Origin: Isoetes taiwanensis
Taxonomy: Eukaryota; Streptophyta; Lycopodiopsida; Isoetales; Isoetaceae
Assembly: GCA_021234155.1 (NCBI GenBank)
Contig: JAJEKV010000211.1
Span: 620,001-684,000, forward strand
Direction: 5' to 3'
Length of the DNA: 64,000 nucleotides
Positions 42,835-53,886 of this stretch are shown here, one piece after another. Below the pieces are notes generated by a model. That model was not told the origin of the DNA and did not search any database. It saw only the letters and a list, made by a program, of their open reading frames with translations. The position numbers and the translations under genes were made by a program. Position 1 is the first letter of the stretch; every line of letters begins with the position of its first letter.

Positions 42835-43682
42835 TTAAGGATTGCATTGGGATCTATCACTATCCCCATGGTGGCCGGGGACTTGCAGGGACAGGAGGTT
42901 AACCTTCTTTGAATCCTTTCTATAATTGGCCCAAAGACCTTTTAGATTTTCTCCAAGGTTAAGTGGCATACCCAACAACTTAGTCGTCTCTCTGTAAAAC
43001 GCCAGGTATGATAGTTCCATGCCCTGACCCTTGTATCAATGTCTTCTTCAAAAGGCCATATTACATCACATTTAGCGTGGTTCAGCCCAATTTCCGATAT
43101 GGAATAGAAAGATTTTAAAACCTGTTGAAAGGCAGGGAAACTCCCATCATCGTACCTTAAGAAAAGAAAGGCATTGTCTGCATATTGCATACTAGTCATA
43201 GTTTTATTAGAACCTGGAAGAAGTAACACATTCAACAATCCTCTCATCATCAAGCTTTTCACCATACAAGTTAAGAGATATGCCATGATTATAAAAAGGT
43301 AAGGAGCAAGGGGACACCCCTGCCTAATTCCCTTTCTGAGCTCAAATAGACTAGTCGGTTGCCCATTAACCAGAACAGATGCTGATGCCATCTTGTTCAA
43401 GCCCATAATTAAGTCTATAAAGTTAACTTCAAAGTCCATATGAACCATTACATTTTTTAGCCCACTCCACCTAATCGAGTCATAAGCTCTACGAAAATCC
43501 AACTTCAGCAATACACAATTCTGACGAGAGGACTTACACCAATGGTGCCCCTCTCTTGCTGCCAGATAGTTGTCCAAAATGTTCCTGCCTGAGAGAAAGG
43601 CTGATTGTTCACATCCAATCAAACGGGTTAAGATTGGCTTCAAACGATTAGCAATGACCTTCATGATTACTTTATCTGACAC
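42835..43682 (-). pseudogene. L1-A ORF2 reverse transcriptase domain
   Basis: A 246-codon open stretch (43682-42942) holds RT blocks in order: 'QSAFLSGRNILDNYLAA', 'KLDFRRAYDSIRW' (first catalytic Asp), 'GIRQGCPLAPYLF', and 'MQYADNAFLF', where the YADD box reads YADN. Thumb-region text 'TKLLGMPLNLGENLKGLW' follows in another frame near 42975. The catalytic change and frameshift make it inactive. The N-terminal RT part ('FGKSPGPDGFPPEFY') lies at 43915-43850 in a separate frame. Confidence 0.88.
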
Positions 43683-43970
43683 ATTAGTTAGAGCTATTGG
43701 TCTCCATTCATTTAGTACACGAGGCTTATGGACTTTTTGGGATCAAGGAGATAAAGCCCGGTTGCTAAGGCGGGTGAAGGTATTTAGCTGCCCAAGCTCC
43801 CCGATTGCAGCGGTAAAGAATGGCCCCAGAATGTCCCGAGAATTCTACATAGAACTCTGGCGGGAACCCATCTGGTCCTGGAGACTTACCAAAGGCCAAG
43901 GAACAAAGAGTCTTATAGATTTCTACATCTCCAGGCTCAGGACACCATTCTCTTTGGGAATTTTGAAAAT

Positions 43971-46218
43971 TTGCTTCCAGTCAACTCTGCAATGGATCCA
44001 ATCTCGCATGAGATCCCGTTCTGGGATAATCTGTCTGCTGATCCTGATCATAGGGGTATTCTGCATCCTCTCGACCCAATTACTCAAGTTCCCCGGCCAT
44101 ATGGAGTTTCAAGAAGACATCAGGAGATACGGTCGGATGAAGAATTGGATGGCAGATTGCAAAGGACAAGACATCCCTATCTCCAACAAAGAAAAATGAG
44201 ACTCTATGATGGTATTTCTCTCAATCTTCCGATTGTCCATTCTAAAATTGATGCTTTGTCACAGTGTGCTGTCATAGTCAAGGTCCAAAAATGTGGTATT
44301 AAGCTTGACAAATTATGGGGTTATCTGCTTAACCTAAACAAAGGGATCATAATCCAAGCTGTTTACTGGCTCAACTTTCCTTATATCATGATTGAATGTG
44401 GGAATGCCAGATCAGCAAATTTCTTTCTTAATTATGGTCCCTTGACCTTTGAGACCTCTCAGCTAACCTTCCTGAAATGGCACCCGAAACTTGATATGGA
44501 CCAAATGAACAATCTTTGTATTGCTTCTACATCCCTTTTCGGTCTTAATCCTATATACTGGGATGAAGAATGCTTCAAGCCTCTTTTCAATTCAATTGGT
44601 ACCTACATCTCCTTCGAGACCTCCAAGAGCCTTTGTCCAGTTAGACCTGTCCAAAGAAATCCCTCTCTCAATTCCTTTCAAAGATGCCTTTGGAGTAGAA
44701 TCATCATTAGCTCTTAGATGGTCTGGATTGCCTTCCCAATGCCAAAAATGTTTTCAAAGACATTTCTGGTACTCAGATTGCAAATCCTCAGCAGAATTTC
44801 AGCAAGATAGCAGATTGAATGTGAATGCAGGTGAAAAACAGGGGCTCTCCCTCAGAATAATGGAGGTAAAGTAAGGGAAAAGTCATCCAATGGGGATGTT
44901 ACTCAGGAAAACAGTGTCAAGGAGTTGGAAACATTTCAGAAACTACCAGAAAGTGAGAATTTCAAGTGGACAAAGGTAAATGGCAGCTACAAAAGGATTC
45001 AGAAATAAAAAGCAGCAAGGGAACAGATGAAAGCTAAAGATAAAATTCACGAAGACAACTCCTTCTCATATAAGAGAAGCAATGGAATTACAATTGGAGA
45101 ACCAAAACTTCTGGTCAAAGGGGTCATCCCAGAAAAAGCAAAACATGCCACTCATGATCTATGTTTGACATTGACCAACATCATCAAGGATGCCAAAAGT
45201 CAAGATAAGGGTCAATGCTCTTACAGTCTAATGGACAGTCTAATGGTCTAACATAAGCAAAGATGGGTCATTAACTATGAAATCTCAAGGCAAAGCTAAG
45301 CAAAAGATGAATCCTGCTCCAAGGATTTCACAGACTTCTTCTACTCATTCAGCAAGTCTGTCCCAGCTAAAAATATCTTCTAATGTGCCTCATGGTCATT
45401 TGGATATGGGTTTGACTAAATCCACAATTCAAACCAATGAAGTTATTTCCATGGATAATCAGCAACATCAAGTTAATCAGGTTCAACATCAAACTGATTT
45501 GCATATCGACTGTCAAAACCCTTTTCAGGTATTATCTGACCTAAACAATAATCTAGATTTAGATTTAGATAAGAGCAGAGAATGTTTACCTTCACCTGCC
45601 ATTCCATCATCGCACCCTTCTGAGACTGCCATGGCACACAATTCTATTCCACTCATTCCTCCCATTCAGTCCTCACTCCCATCCCTTATTGATTTGGATT
45701 CACCAATTGTGGAAGAACCTTTCAGTCCTCCAAGAATATCTAGTAAGGTTGCAGATCAGCTAGCTTCCTTGCAAATGCAAATGGTTCATGACACAGCAGA
45801 TCAAGGTCTCTCTAAAGATACTGAGCTCAAAGGGATAGCTACTTCTGACTTTGTTCCTGAGACTCCAGAGGAAAAACAAGATTCAGTAGTGCAAATGGAG
45901 CTTCAAGAAAACTCCAGGCAAGTATTAGATTCTATCTTATTAAATACTCTTGATAATAACTCTATGTTTCATTTTTATCCTGATGGTTGCACTGATTATA
46001 GTGATTGTGAAGATTATGTAAATGATAAAGAAAATTGGAGCAAGGAGGATTATCTTATAGATAACACAGCTAATCTATCTAAGCCTGATATCGATCCTCC
46101 TGCCAAGAAATCTGCTAAAAAAACCAGGAATAACATAGGGAAGAACCCATCTGGTATGAATAAGACTCCTGCCCAAAATACCAGGAGCAAAAAGAAATCT
46201 AAAATATCCAGAATTTGA
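43971..46218 (+). pseudogene. L1-B ORF1: DUF4283 and zinc-knuckle RNA-binding protein, frameshifted
   Basis: The first frame (43971-44717) contains a DUF4283-like domain: 'ANFFLNYGPLTFETSQLTFL', then WHPKLDMD and a 'YWDEECFKPLFNSIGTYI' helix. A shift near 44640 moves to the second frame with 'AFVQLDLSKEIPLSI' and a degenerate knuckle CQKCFQRHFWYSDC. After further breaks a 313-codon frame (45277-46218) gives the acidic, Ser/Pro/Gln-rich C-terminus ending in a Lys-rich tail. Plant L1 ORF1 proteins of this type bind element RNA. At least three shifts or stops, so inactive. Confidence 0.8.
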
Positions 46219-46250
46219 TTTCCCTACTCTTTCCCTTTCTCTTTCTGGAT

Positions 46251-49200
46251 ATGAAGATTTTATCCTGGAATCTTAGAGGCATCAAAGGTCCTCTTAAAAG
46301 GAGATGAGCCATTGCTCAGATCAAATTATACAATGCTGACATAATTCTTCTTCAAGAGATTAAGTTGCCATCTTTTGAGTGTAGCAATCTAGGTGAATGG
46401 ATCCACCCAAACTCCTCCTCTGTCTGGATTGATTCTGTTGGGGCTAGTGGTGGTCTTGCTATAATATGGAAGAGTGATATCACTCATATTTCTATTCATA
46501 ATGGTCCCTCTAAAACTTGGCAAGCTGTCATTCTCTCCATTTCCAACTCCATCTTTCGGGTTGTTAATGTCTATGCTCCTACTTCTCCAAATGATAGAGA
46601 ACCTGTTTGGAATGAGATTAATTCATGGTTAGGCAATCAAAATTTGGATAATTGGATCCTTGCTGGTGACTTTAATAACACTCCCTCCTGGGAATTAAAG
46701 TTAGGGAATAAGATCAATATGTCTAGATCTGAAAAACAGGCCTGGGATTCTCTTTTAACTGACAATGGTCTGATTTACATTCCATCTTCCACTGCTACTT
46801 ATACCTGGTCCAATAAACAGAAAGACAAAGCCCGTGTTTACTGCACTTTGGATAGATTTTATGTGTCCAACCCTGCCACCTCTTTCTGGGACAATAGCTA
46901 TGTTTCTAGTGATGAAGGAACCTCCATCTCTGATCATCAACCTCAGTTTCTTCACACTTCTCATGTCACAGAGGCAAGGAAGTACTCCTTATAAATTCAA
47001 TATCTCTCTTTTAGATAATAAGAACTTCTGCTCTCAATTTGTTGCCTTCTATGAGGATCTGACTGAGAGAATGAATAACTTGGCTGCTAATAATGGGAAT
47101 AGGCAGCAAAAGAATCTTTTCTACTCTAAAATTAAAGCTGTGAAGTCCTGGATCAAAACATGGTCTAAATCTATGCACCTTCATTGTTGTGAGGAAAAAA
47201 ATCAACTTCTTATGTTCATGAAAGATATCAGATCCTTACTTCAGCAGGATCCTACAAATTTAAACCTGTAGATAGGTGAGGACATTTTGGAAAGGAAAAT
47301 TAGAAGCATCGAAGAGGTTGAGGCCAAGGGCTCTGCTATCAGATGTAAGATAAAGTACACCAATAAGATGGACTCTGGTAGCTCTAAATTCTTCTTTAGA
47401 GTTGCTAAGAGTAGAGTGTTGAGAAATTCTATGGTACCAAGCATTCTTCTCATTCTGATATTGCCACTTTCTTCAAGCATAAATATATGGACATTTTCCA
47501 GAATAAACCTATTCCTCCTAATGACTTGGTAGAGGCAAATGATTTTAAAGATATAGTGAATAATATTCTGCCTTCTGCTCCTGAAGTGATGAATGATTCC
47601 ATGGTTACTCCTCCTTCTCAGCAAGAAATTCTTTCCTCTCTCTCTTCCTTCAGCAAGGGCAAATCTCCTGGTCCAGATGGCTTACCTGCTGAGTTCTATA
47701 TCAAGTTCTGGGATATTATCAAATCTGATCTTACCTCCATGATTCATGATTTCTGGAATAATGATTATCTTCAGACCTCCATTGCTAGTGGTTTCATCTC
47801 TTTGATTCCAAAAGTTGATCATCCCTGTAAATTCCAAGACTGAAGGCCCATTTCTCTTACCAATACTACCTATAAGTTGTGTGCCAAAATCATTGCTCTC
47901 AGAATTAACAGCTTCTTGCAAAGAAATATTAGTCCAAGTCAATCAGCCTTTCTTCCTAATAGATATATTCTTGACAATTATATGGCTGCTATGGAGGGTT
48001 TGCACTGGAATAAAATTACTAATCAAAATTGCATTCTTCTCAAGCTGGACTTCAAAAGGGCCTTTGATTCAGTTAGATGGGATTTCTTAGAGTTTGCTAT
48101 GGCCAAACTTGGTTTCCATCCCAAGCTCATTAATCTTATTCTAGGTCTAAATCTGAGATCTAAATCTGCTGTTCTTATTAATGGTGTGCCTTCAGGTTTC
48201 TTCTCCTTATCTTGTGGTGTCAGGCAAGGTTGCCCTCTTGCTCCATACCTTTTCCTGGTAGCAGCTGATCTTTTAACCAAAGTCATTTCCTATTATCAGG
48301 ATAATGGCTTAATCAAAGGCCTCAAGCTTCCTAATTCAGATGATTATCTTACTATGCTCCAATATGCTGATGACACCTTCTCATTTCTTCATGCTGATCT
48401 GGCCAATATTGATTGCTTCCTTAATGTAATCAATAAATTCTCAGCTGCTTCGGGTATCTATCTTAATATCAGCAAAAGTCTCATTATAGGAGATATTCCT
48501 GATCCTCAACTTCTTGGTATTAATGTTCTCCCATCTGGTCAAGCTACTAAACTCTTGGGGATGCCTTTATCTTTAGATCACAGCTTAAAGGGTCTTTGGG
48601 ATCCTATTATTCAGAGAATAAAGAAAAAGCTGAATAATTACAGGAATTACCTCACTCTAGCTGGCAGGACCATTATAGCAAATTCTGTCCTTGCAAGCTC
48701 TCATGTTTATTTCTCCACTGCTCTTGTTGCACCTAAATGTGTTTACATGGAGCTAGAGAAAATTATCAGGAATTTCATTTGGAAAGGTAGTCATCTAGTT
48801 AACTGGAACTCCATATGCAAACCAAAAAGTTCTGGTGGTCTTGGCTGTAAAAATCTCTTCCTCCAAGCTCAATCTCTTGCAGGTAAATTTGTCTGGAAGG
48901 CTATTCATGGAAATCAATTTCCAGCCTACAAATTTGTCAGATTTTGGATCAATCAAAGTCGTCCTTCTGGTCACCCATCTATTCAACACTTATTGCCTAA
49001 TTCTGCCTTCATTCATCTGAAAACTGCTCCTAATATCTCTCCTTTAATGAGCAATATGATTAAAGCTTGGAATTCCATTTCTCAACATTTTCAGTTCATC
49101 TCTTCTGATATGCTTCATTGTGATCTGCCTATATTTTAGAACCCTATCTTAGCTGATCAAAATTCCACATTTCTGGCCATCAAGCATCGTAAAATTTGTA

Positions 49201-50042
49201 AGAAATGGCATGATGCTGGGATTTACTTCATCAGAGATCTGTTTGTTGGAGGTAGAATTATCTCTTGGACTGCTTTAAAAAATATTATTAAAGGTACCTC
49301 CTCTGATAGAAAGGTCTATTCTCTTATCAAGCCTTTCCTATCTAATCTTTCTCCTAACTCTGGGAAAGGAGACTGGTTTTTGAATGGTAAATTTGATTAT
49401 AAAGTGAAAAATGTGTATACTGCCATAGCCTCTGGTCCTATAGACAGCAAAGCAATGGCTAAATGGGGTATTAATCATGATCAGCTTAAAATTCTCTTCA
49501 AGAATGTTTGGAACTCTTACTGCCCTCCTAAAATTTCCTATTTCATTTGGCTTGTTGCTAATGGCAGTCTTAACAATTTACATTCTATGTCTAAGAGATA
49601 TCCAAATACTATGGCTGATTGTCCTTTAAGATGTAATGCTGTTGAAGATATGATTCATATTTTTTGTTGTGATAAGTTGACTGGTTTCTGGAATTGGATT
49701 GCTGATAAATTTGGTATTTTGTATGATGGGAATTTTCTTTCTTTCATCCAAAACAATGATACTTTTAAAAATACAGTCATTTTCATTGCTCTTTGGAATA
49801 TTTGGAAAGCTAGAAACCGTGTCTTGTATGGAAAGAAAAGACCCTCTATCTTCTGGATTAAGATGAATTTCCAATTTGACTTTGAGACTATTGCCACTGC
49901 TCATAAAAACAAAATTGGAGCTAACCATGACAGGAACTGGGAGAATCATGGCGCTTTTAGGGGTCACTATAATTTATTTGCATCCAATCTTAATGTTGTG
50001 GATTCTAATGCTTTTCTCTCGGATGATACTAGAATACCTTAA
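46251..50042 (+). pseudogene. L1-B ORF2: endonuclease, reverse transcriptase, zf-RVT; few disabling changes
   Basis: ATG 46251 starts the endonuclease: 'MKILSWNLRGIKGPLKR', catalytic 'LLQEIK', 'LAGDFNNTPS' and 'SISDHQP'. RT runs from 'GKSPGPDGLPAEFY' (about 47660) through 'QSAFLPNRYILDNYMAA', 'KLDFKRAFDS', 'GVRQGCPLAPYLF' and an intact 'LQYADDTFSF' (about 48360) to the thumb. A C-terminal zf-RVT region with 'YCPPKISYFIWLVA' and 'DCPLRCNAVEDMIHIFCC' ends at 50042. Defects: TGA 46305, TAG 47269, TGA 47841 (where relatives have Trp in QDWRPIS), TAG 49137, and frameshifts near 46960 and 47440 that cancel. The family is certain. Confidence 0.9.
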
Positions 50043-50448
50043 CTTCTTGCGTGGAGAGGGAGCTCGGAAATTTGATGACATCTCGCCATATAGTCAAGGT
50101 TCCAAAGATCAGGCCCTTATGAAGAAAGGGCACATCAGATATCTGAAAGAGAGTGAAGATCTCTGGGCATCCATATTCTGCAGGGAAGTGGTTCAGATCC
50201 ACTGTCTTTGGGCTTTCCTGGCAAATAATAACTTCATCCTCACAGAAAGACAGTTGACCAGGTATAGAACCATGTATTACAATCACAAACTCCTAGCTGA
50301 TCTGTATGGTTCCCTACTGATACTACTGGAGGACAAGGACAAATTTCGGCTCTTCTACACGAACAATTGGGGTCCAAATCAATATTATTTCGGATCTACA
50401 GACCCATTCAATGCCTATATCAATGACATTTTCTTCTCTGATCAATGA
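50043..50448 (+). CDS. L1-B downstream open frame (about 135 codons), possible ORF2 C-terminal extension or ORF3
   Basis: In another frame than the end of ORF2, an open stretch (formally from 49876) continues 135 codons past the ORF2 stop, with ordinary protein composition: 'GSKDQALMKKGHIRYLKESE', aromatic-rich 'LTRYRTMYYNHKLLADLYG' and 'DKFRLFYTNNWGPNQYYF'. In this AT-rich setting a chance frame of that length is unlikely. It may be the real C-terminus of ORF2 after a frameshift near 50030, or an extra ORF. No domain recognised; the 3' end follows 0.35 kb later. Confidence 0.4.
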
Positions 50449-50790
50449 TCCCCACATCTATAGCCTTTTCCTAAGTATGCCTCTGCTCTTGTCTAATCTT
50501 CATCTGGTTTATTTTTGGGAAGGACTATACTTTTTGCAGGTGTTTTCGGCTTATACAGAGCTTCAGTTTCATCTACTCGGGGCTTCATCGAATTGTTCAT
50601 ATTTGGGAGCTTTTTGTCTATTGGCACATTGTTGTTAACATACTGTCCTTTTATTTTTGTGCTAGAGCTCATAATTTATAATATGAAGCTCTATCGCTGA
50701 TCATCCTTTTTCTCATGTGCTTCTCTATAAAGCACATTCATGCTATGTTCTTGAGATTTTATAATTAATGACAAAACCATCTCTTGCTTT

Positions 50791-50820
<30 letters not shown>
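50791..50820 (+). repeat. L1-B poly(A) tail
   Basis: A run of about 30 A at the 3' end of L1-B, immediately before the right target duplication. Confidence 0.9.
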
Positions 50821-50825
<5 letters not shown>

Positions 50826-52429
50826 CCGGGCTCTTGGAGTAAAATCCTATTATCATTTTCAGCCACTACCTGGTCTTGCCCCAGAGAGGGAAGCCACTGA
50901 GAGCATTGACTGTTAAAATCGTTTGGAAGAGGATCCTCCTTAAAAAATTCATCGTAATTATCTCTGAAGTAGGATTTAATTTCTGCCTCATCTCTAAGAA
51001 CTTCATTCTGATCATTAGTAACTGAAGTAATACTATTCTCCGCCAATCTAGCTCCTGCCAGTCTAAAAAAACACTTGGAGCTCTCATGGTCAACTTCTGC
51101 ATACCATTTGGTCTTTGATCTAATAGCAGCCCCTCGAGCCTCTTCCTCTTCTATAGCTTTAATTCGGACCTCTAGCTCCTCTTCAAGGGCCTGATTGGCA
51201 TCGTTGAATGGGTCTAGAATCGGACCTTGCTTAACATGCCGAATTTGGATATACAACTCAACCTTAGTTTCCGAAATTCACTAGCCCGCAGCTTCCCCAC
51301 TTTTTATCAATCCTTCATAATGGCATTTTTCCACGATCCATGATTTCATCTTTGGGAAGTCCCTCTTCCCCAGGCTGAAGCTAACGAGATATTCCCTGAA
51401 TGGGGTGCGTAAAGCATCCTTCCCTAAGAGTCCTCAGATTAAATTTAAAAGGAATTTCCCCAGATCTAGCGGAAGGGAGATCTTCAAATATTAGTTTTTG
51501 CGAACATGATCATTTGGGAAAAAGGCAAGATCTCCTTCCACATAGCACCGATCCATGAAGGGGGGGACTTGTTAGCCACATAAAATCTATCTAGTAGGCG
51601 ATAAACTCGTCCCTTCCTTTTTGCTTATTCGACCATGAATACGGAGTGTTTGATGGTGGGAGAAGAACAAAACCACAATTATTGAGAAGGGAATCCCATG
51701 CCCGCCGCTCCTCACCCAAGAGATTCCTATGCAAGCCAATCTTCCGATCCCAAATATCTGGTCATATTAAGGCCCATTTGCCTAGTACCCAATTTGTCGC
51801 CTACCGATTTTGATCACCCAATCCATAATCTCCTTCCATAGAGTAGCTCTCTCTCGGGCTTATTTGTTGCATATATGTTAATCACTCCCCATTGGATACC
51901 ATCTGTGTCAAATTGTACTGCTTGCCACCCATCAGTTCCAGCATATTGTAGGGTACTAGTTAAACCCTTCCATAACGTTCCCGTGCCCCCTTTGGTGCCT
52001 CTAGCAAAGAGTAAAAGAGGAATATTGGTACGCCTACCTGTGTACCTAAGGAGTTGGCCTCAAAGTCGGGAAGTCTATGCTCTGAATGAGCAACATATCG
52101 GCATTCATTGATCTCATTGCCGCTAGAACTCTAGCCCTCTTAAGAGGACCCTTAATACCCTGAAGATTCCATGAAATAATCTTCATTTCGTATTTATTTA
52201 ATCGTCATAACCCCTTACCATTTCCTTCTGACCATAGAGGATTATCCCCCCATTTGGATGCCATAGGGGCCAGGCCATTCCACACCAACCCACTAAGGGG
52301 TTAAAAGGAGAGAATCGGTAGCTAGTAATAGATATTTGATAACCCCCTAACCTTTTAATAGAGCAATCTAAGGCAAGTGAAACTTCGCCCAATTTCATTG
52401 CACCCCAAGTCACCATGTTCCTTTCTGGC

Positions 52430-53264
52430 AAATTTTCAAACACATGACATGCCTCATGGATGCACCCACATTTGGCATATGCCTCAACAAGGGCGCTCCC
52501 AACAACGACCTTAGATTGGACACCAACTATAATCCAAGGGACGCTCCACTCCTTGTCTCTTTTGTTAGCACATACTTTTAAAAGGTTTGAATATGTCAAC
52601 TAGTTTGGTTTGCATCTTGCATACATGTCGACTAAGGAATTTCCCACAATAAGGTCAAAATGAAGCCCATATCCAATAATATGTTCGTGAATGAACCTAA
52701 GCTTTAGTGTCATAAGACGGCCTTTAAGGACAACAACACAAATGTATTTGTCATTAATTGGACCTGATAGCAGCAACATTTTCAAATATAATTGCAGTAT
52801 GACATTGTTACTCGCCAATTTTGCATGAGTGTCAACAATTGCATTCCGTGTGGGTTTTCAATTTTTGTAAAAGCTTGATTTGCCTTAATCGGACTTCCGC
52901 AAGGTGCAAACAACCGGCTGAGGTGGTCAGCTAAAAAGACAATAACATCAAGTCCATTAAGAACCATCCGAGCCTGAACCTGCCTACCACATTCTAAATT
53001 TTGACGGTTCGTGCATTCCTTGAGCAAGTAATAGGCCTGATTACTAGACAGATGTTTGCTATGCTGGTTCACCGCTTTGGAAGCCATAATAGAATCTTCT
53101 ATACATGTTAGAGGTCCAGACCATCCAAAGTTATCATAGATTGCAGTCATACAGGGGTAAACAGCAAATCCAACATTTTTTAAAGTGCAAGACATCCGAT
53201 CATGCTGCGCCCATATTAAGGCATCAATTAAAGAACCCAAAAGTATTTTTTTAACTGTCTGCAT
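52430..53264 (-). pseudogene. Pentatricopeptide-repeat (PPR) gene fragment, several breaks
   Basis: Minus frames 53264-52782, 52818-52600 and 52599-52198 together give the N-terminal part of a PLS-type PPR protein, RNA-binding proteins of plant organelles. Visible are 'SNQAYYLLKECTNRQNLECG' (typical pre-repeat 'LL.EC....L..G..VH'), 'NSLVDMYARC', 'MTYSNLLKVCANKRD' and 'LVEAYAKCGCIHEACHVF' followed by 'LPERNMVTWGAM'. Between these the frame shifts, and whole repeats are missing compared with a normal array. After the last motif the frame runs into unrelated sequence that continues to the L1-A ORF2 start. It sits on the same strand between an L1 ORF1 and an L1 ORF2, so it may be a host fragment inserted in, or carried by, L1-A. 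Confidence 0.75.
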
Positions 53265-53886
53265 AACTTATATTGACATATCCAATTTCAGTACATGAGG
53301 AAATATCCCTGCTTGGTTACAGTTTCATTCTTAGTTGAGGTCTTAATCTGTCTCTAAGACCAAAGCCAGGTCTTATCAACCTAGTACAACTCCTTATGAG
53401 ACACATTTTAGATCATTTCGACTTCCCTTTTTATGCACCACACTTGGAGCATTCATGCAGGTTACAGACTTACATAACAGCCATAATTGTGCTACACCTT
53501 CCCGCTTATATTGTATACAGGTCACTGAATTCTCCTTACATAGCAGCCATACTTGTGCTACTTGTTTAATATACCATTCTTCACCATACATCAGATGATT
53601 CCACACATATCCACAGTCAAATTCTCCACATATTTTGCTTATCATAATTAGCATCATAGAGCAGCACACACATTGTACCTTTAAACCACAAACTTCTTTT
53701 TCCAACCACAAAATCTGATAACACCAATTAACTAGTGCAGACAGAAGAAAGTAACAAGAGTAACAGTGAGAGAAAAACTCAAAATACTTGCCTCGTTCTT
53801 GGGATAAAACTGCTCCACTAATCCTGACTTTAGGTAGCCGCATAAGGGATATGTCTTCCCCTATACGTAGTAGACAAAACATTGCT

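Larger units (their letters stand above)
43939..50821 (+). mobile_element. L1-B: full-length plus-strand plant L1 LINE inserted in L1-A
   Basis: The element is bounded by a target duplication ATCTCC[A/G]GGCTC (43927-43938 on the left, 50822-50833 after the tail) and ends in a poly(A) run at about 50791-50820. ORF1 (about 43971-46218, broken) precedes ORF2 (46251-50042) with 33 bp between, the normal plant L1 layout, followed by a 0.75-kb 3' region. It lies antisense to its host L1-A. Decay is modest: four in-frame stops and two compensating frameshifts in ORF2. Confidence 0.92.
37075..52186 (-). mobile_element. L1-A: minus-strand plant L1 LINE split by Copia-2 and L1-B
   Basis: Three blocks form one element in minus order: 52186-50822 (ORF2 endonuclease start to linker), 43938-42225 (reverse transcriptase) and 38109-37075 (C-terminal zinc-binding region and poly(A), seen as T24 at 37075-37098). 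ORF2 starts ATG 52186 with the endonuclease N-terminus 'MKIISWNLQGIKGPLKRARV'. The linker 'EARGAAIRSKTKW...SSKCFFRLAGAR' lies at 51130-51030. The frame passes from 'LLQEPGD' (50.83 kb) to 'VEIYKTLCSLAFGKSPGPDG' (43.93 kb) once L1-B is removed. RT motif C reads YADN instead of YADD (about 43175). The zf-RVT motif 'ETMDHLFFCP' lies near 37770. Many stops; inactive. Confidence 0.88.

Noticed and set aside
43570-44199. 209-codon plus ORF
   Set aside because: Runs antisense over L1-A RT and into L1-B ORF1; a composite of two elements, not a gene.
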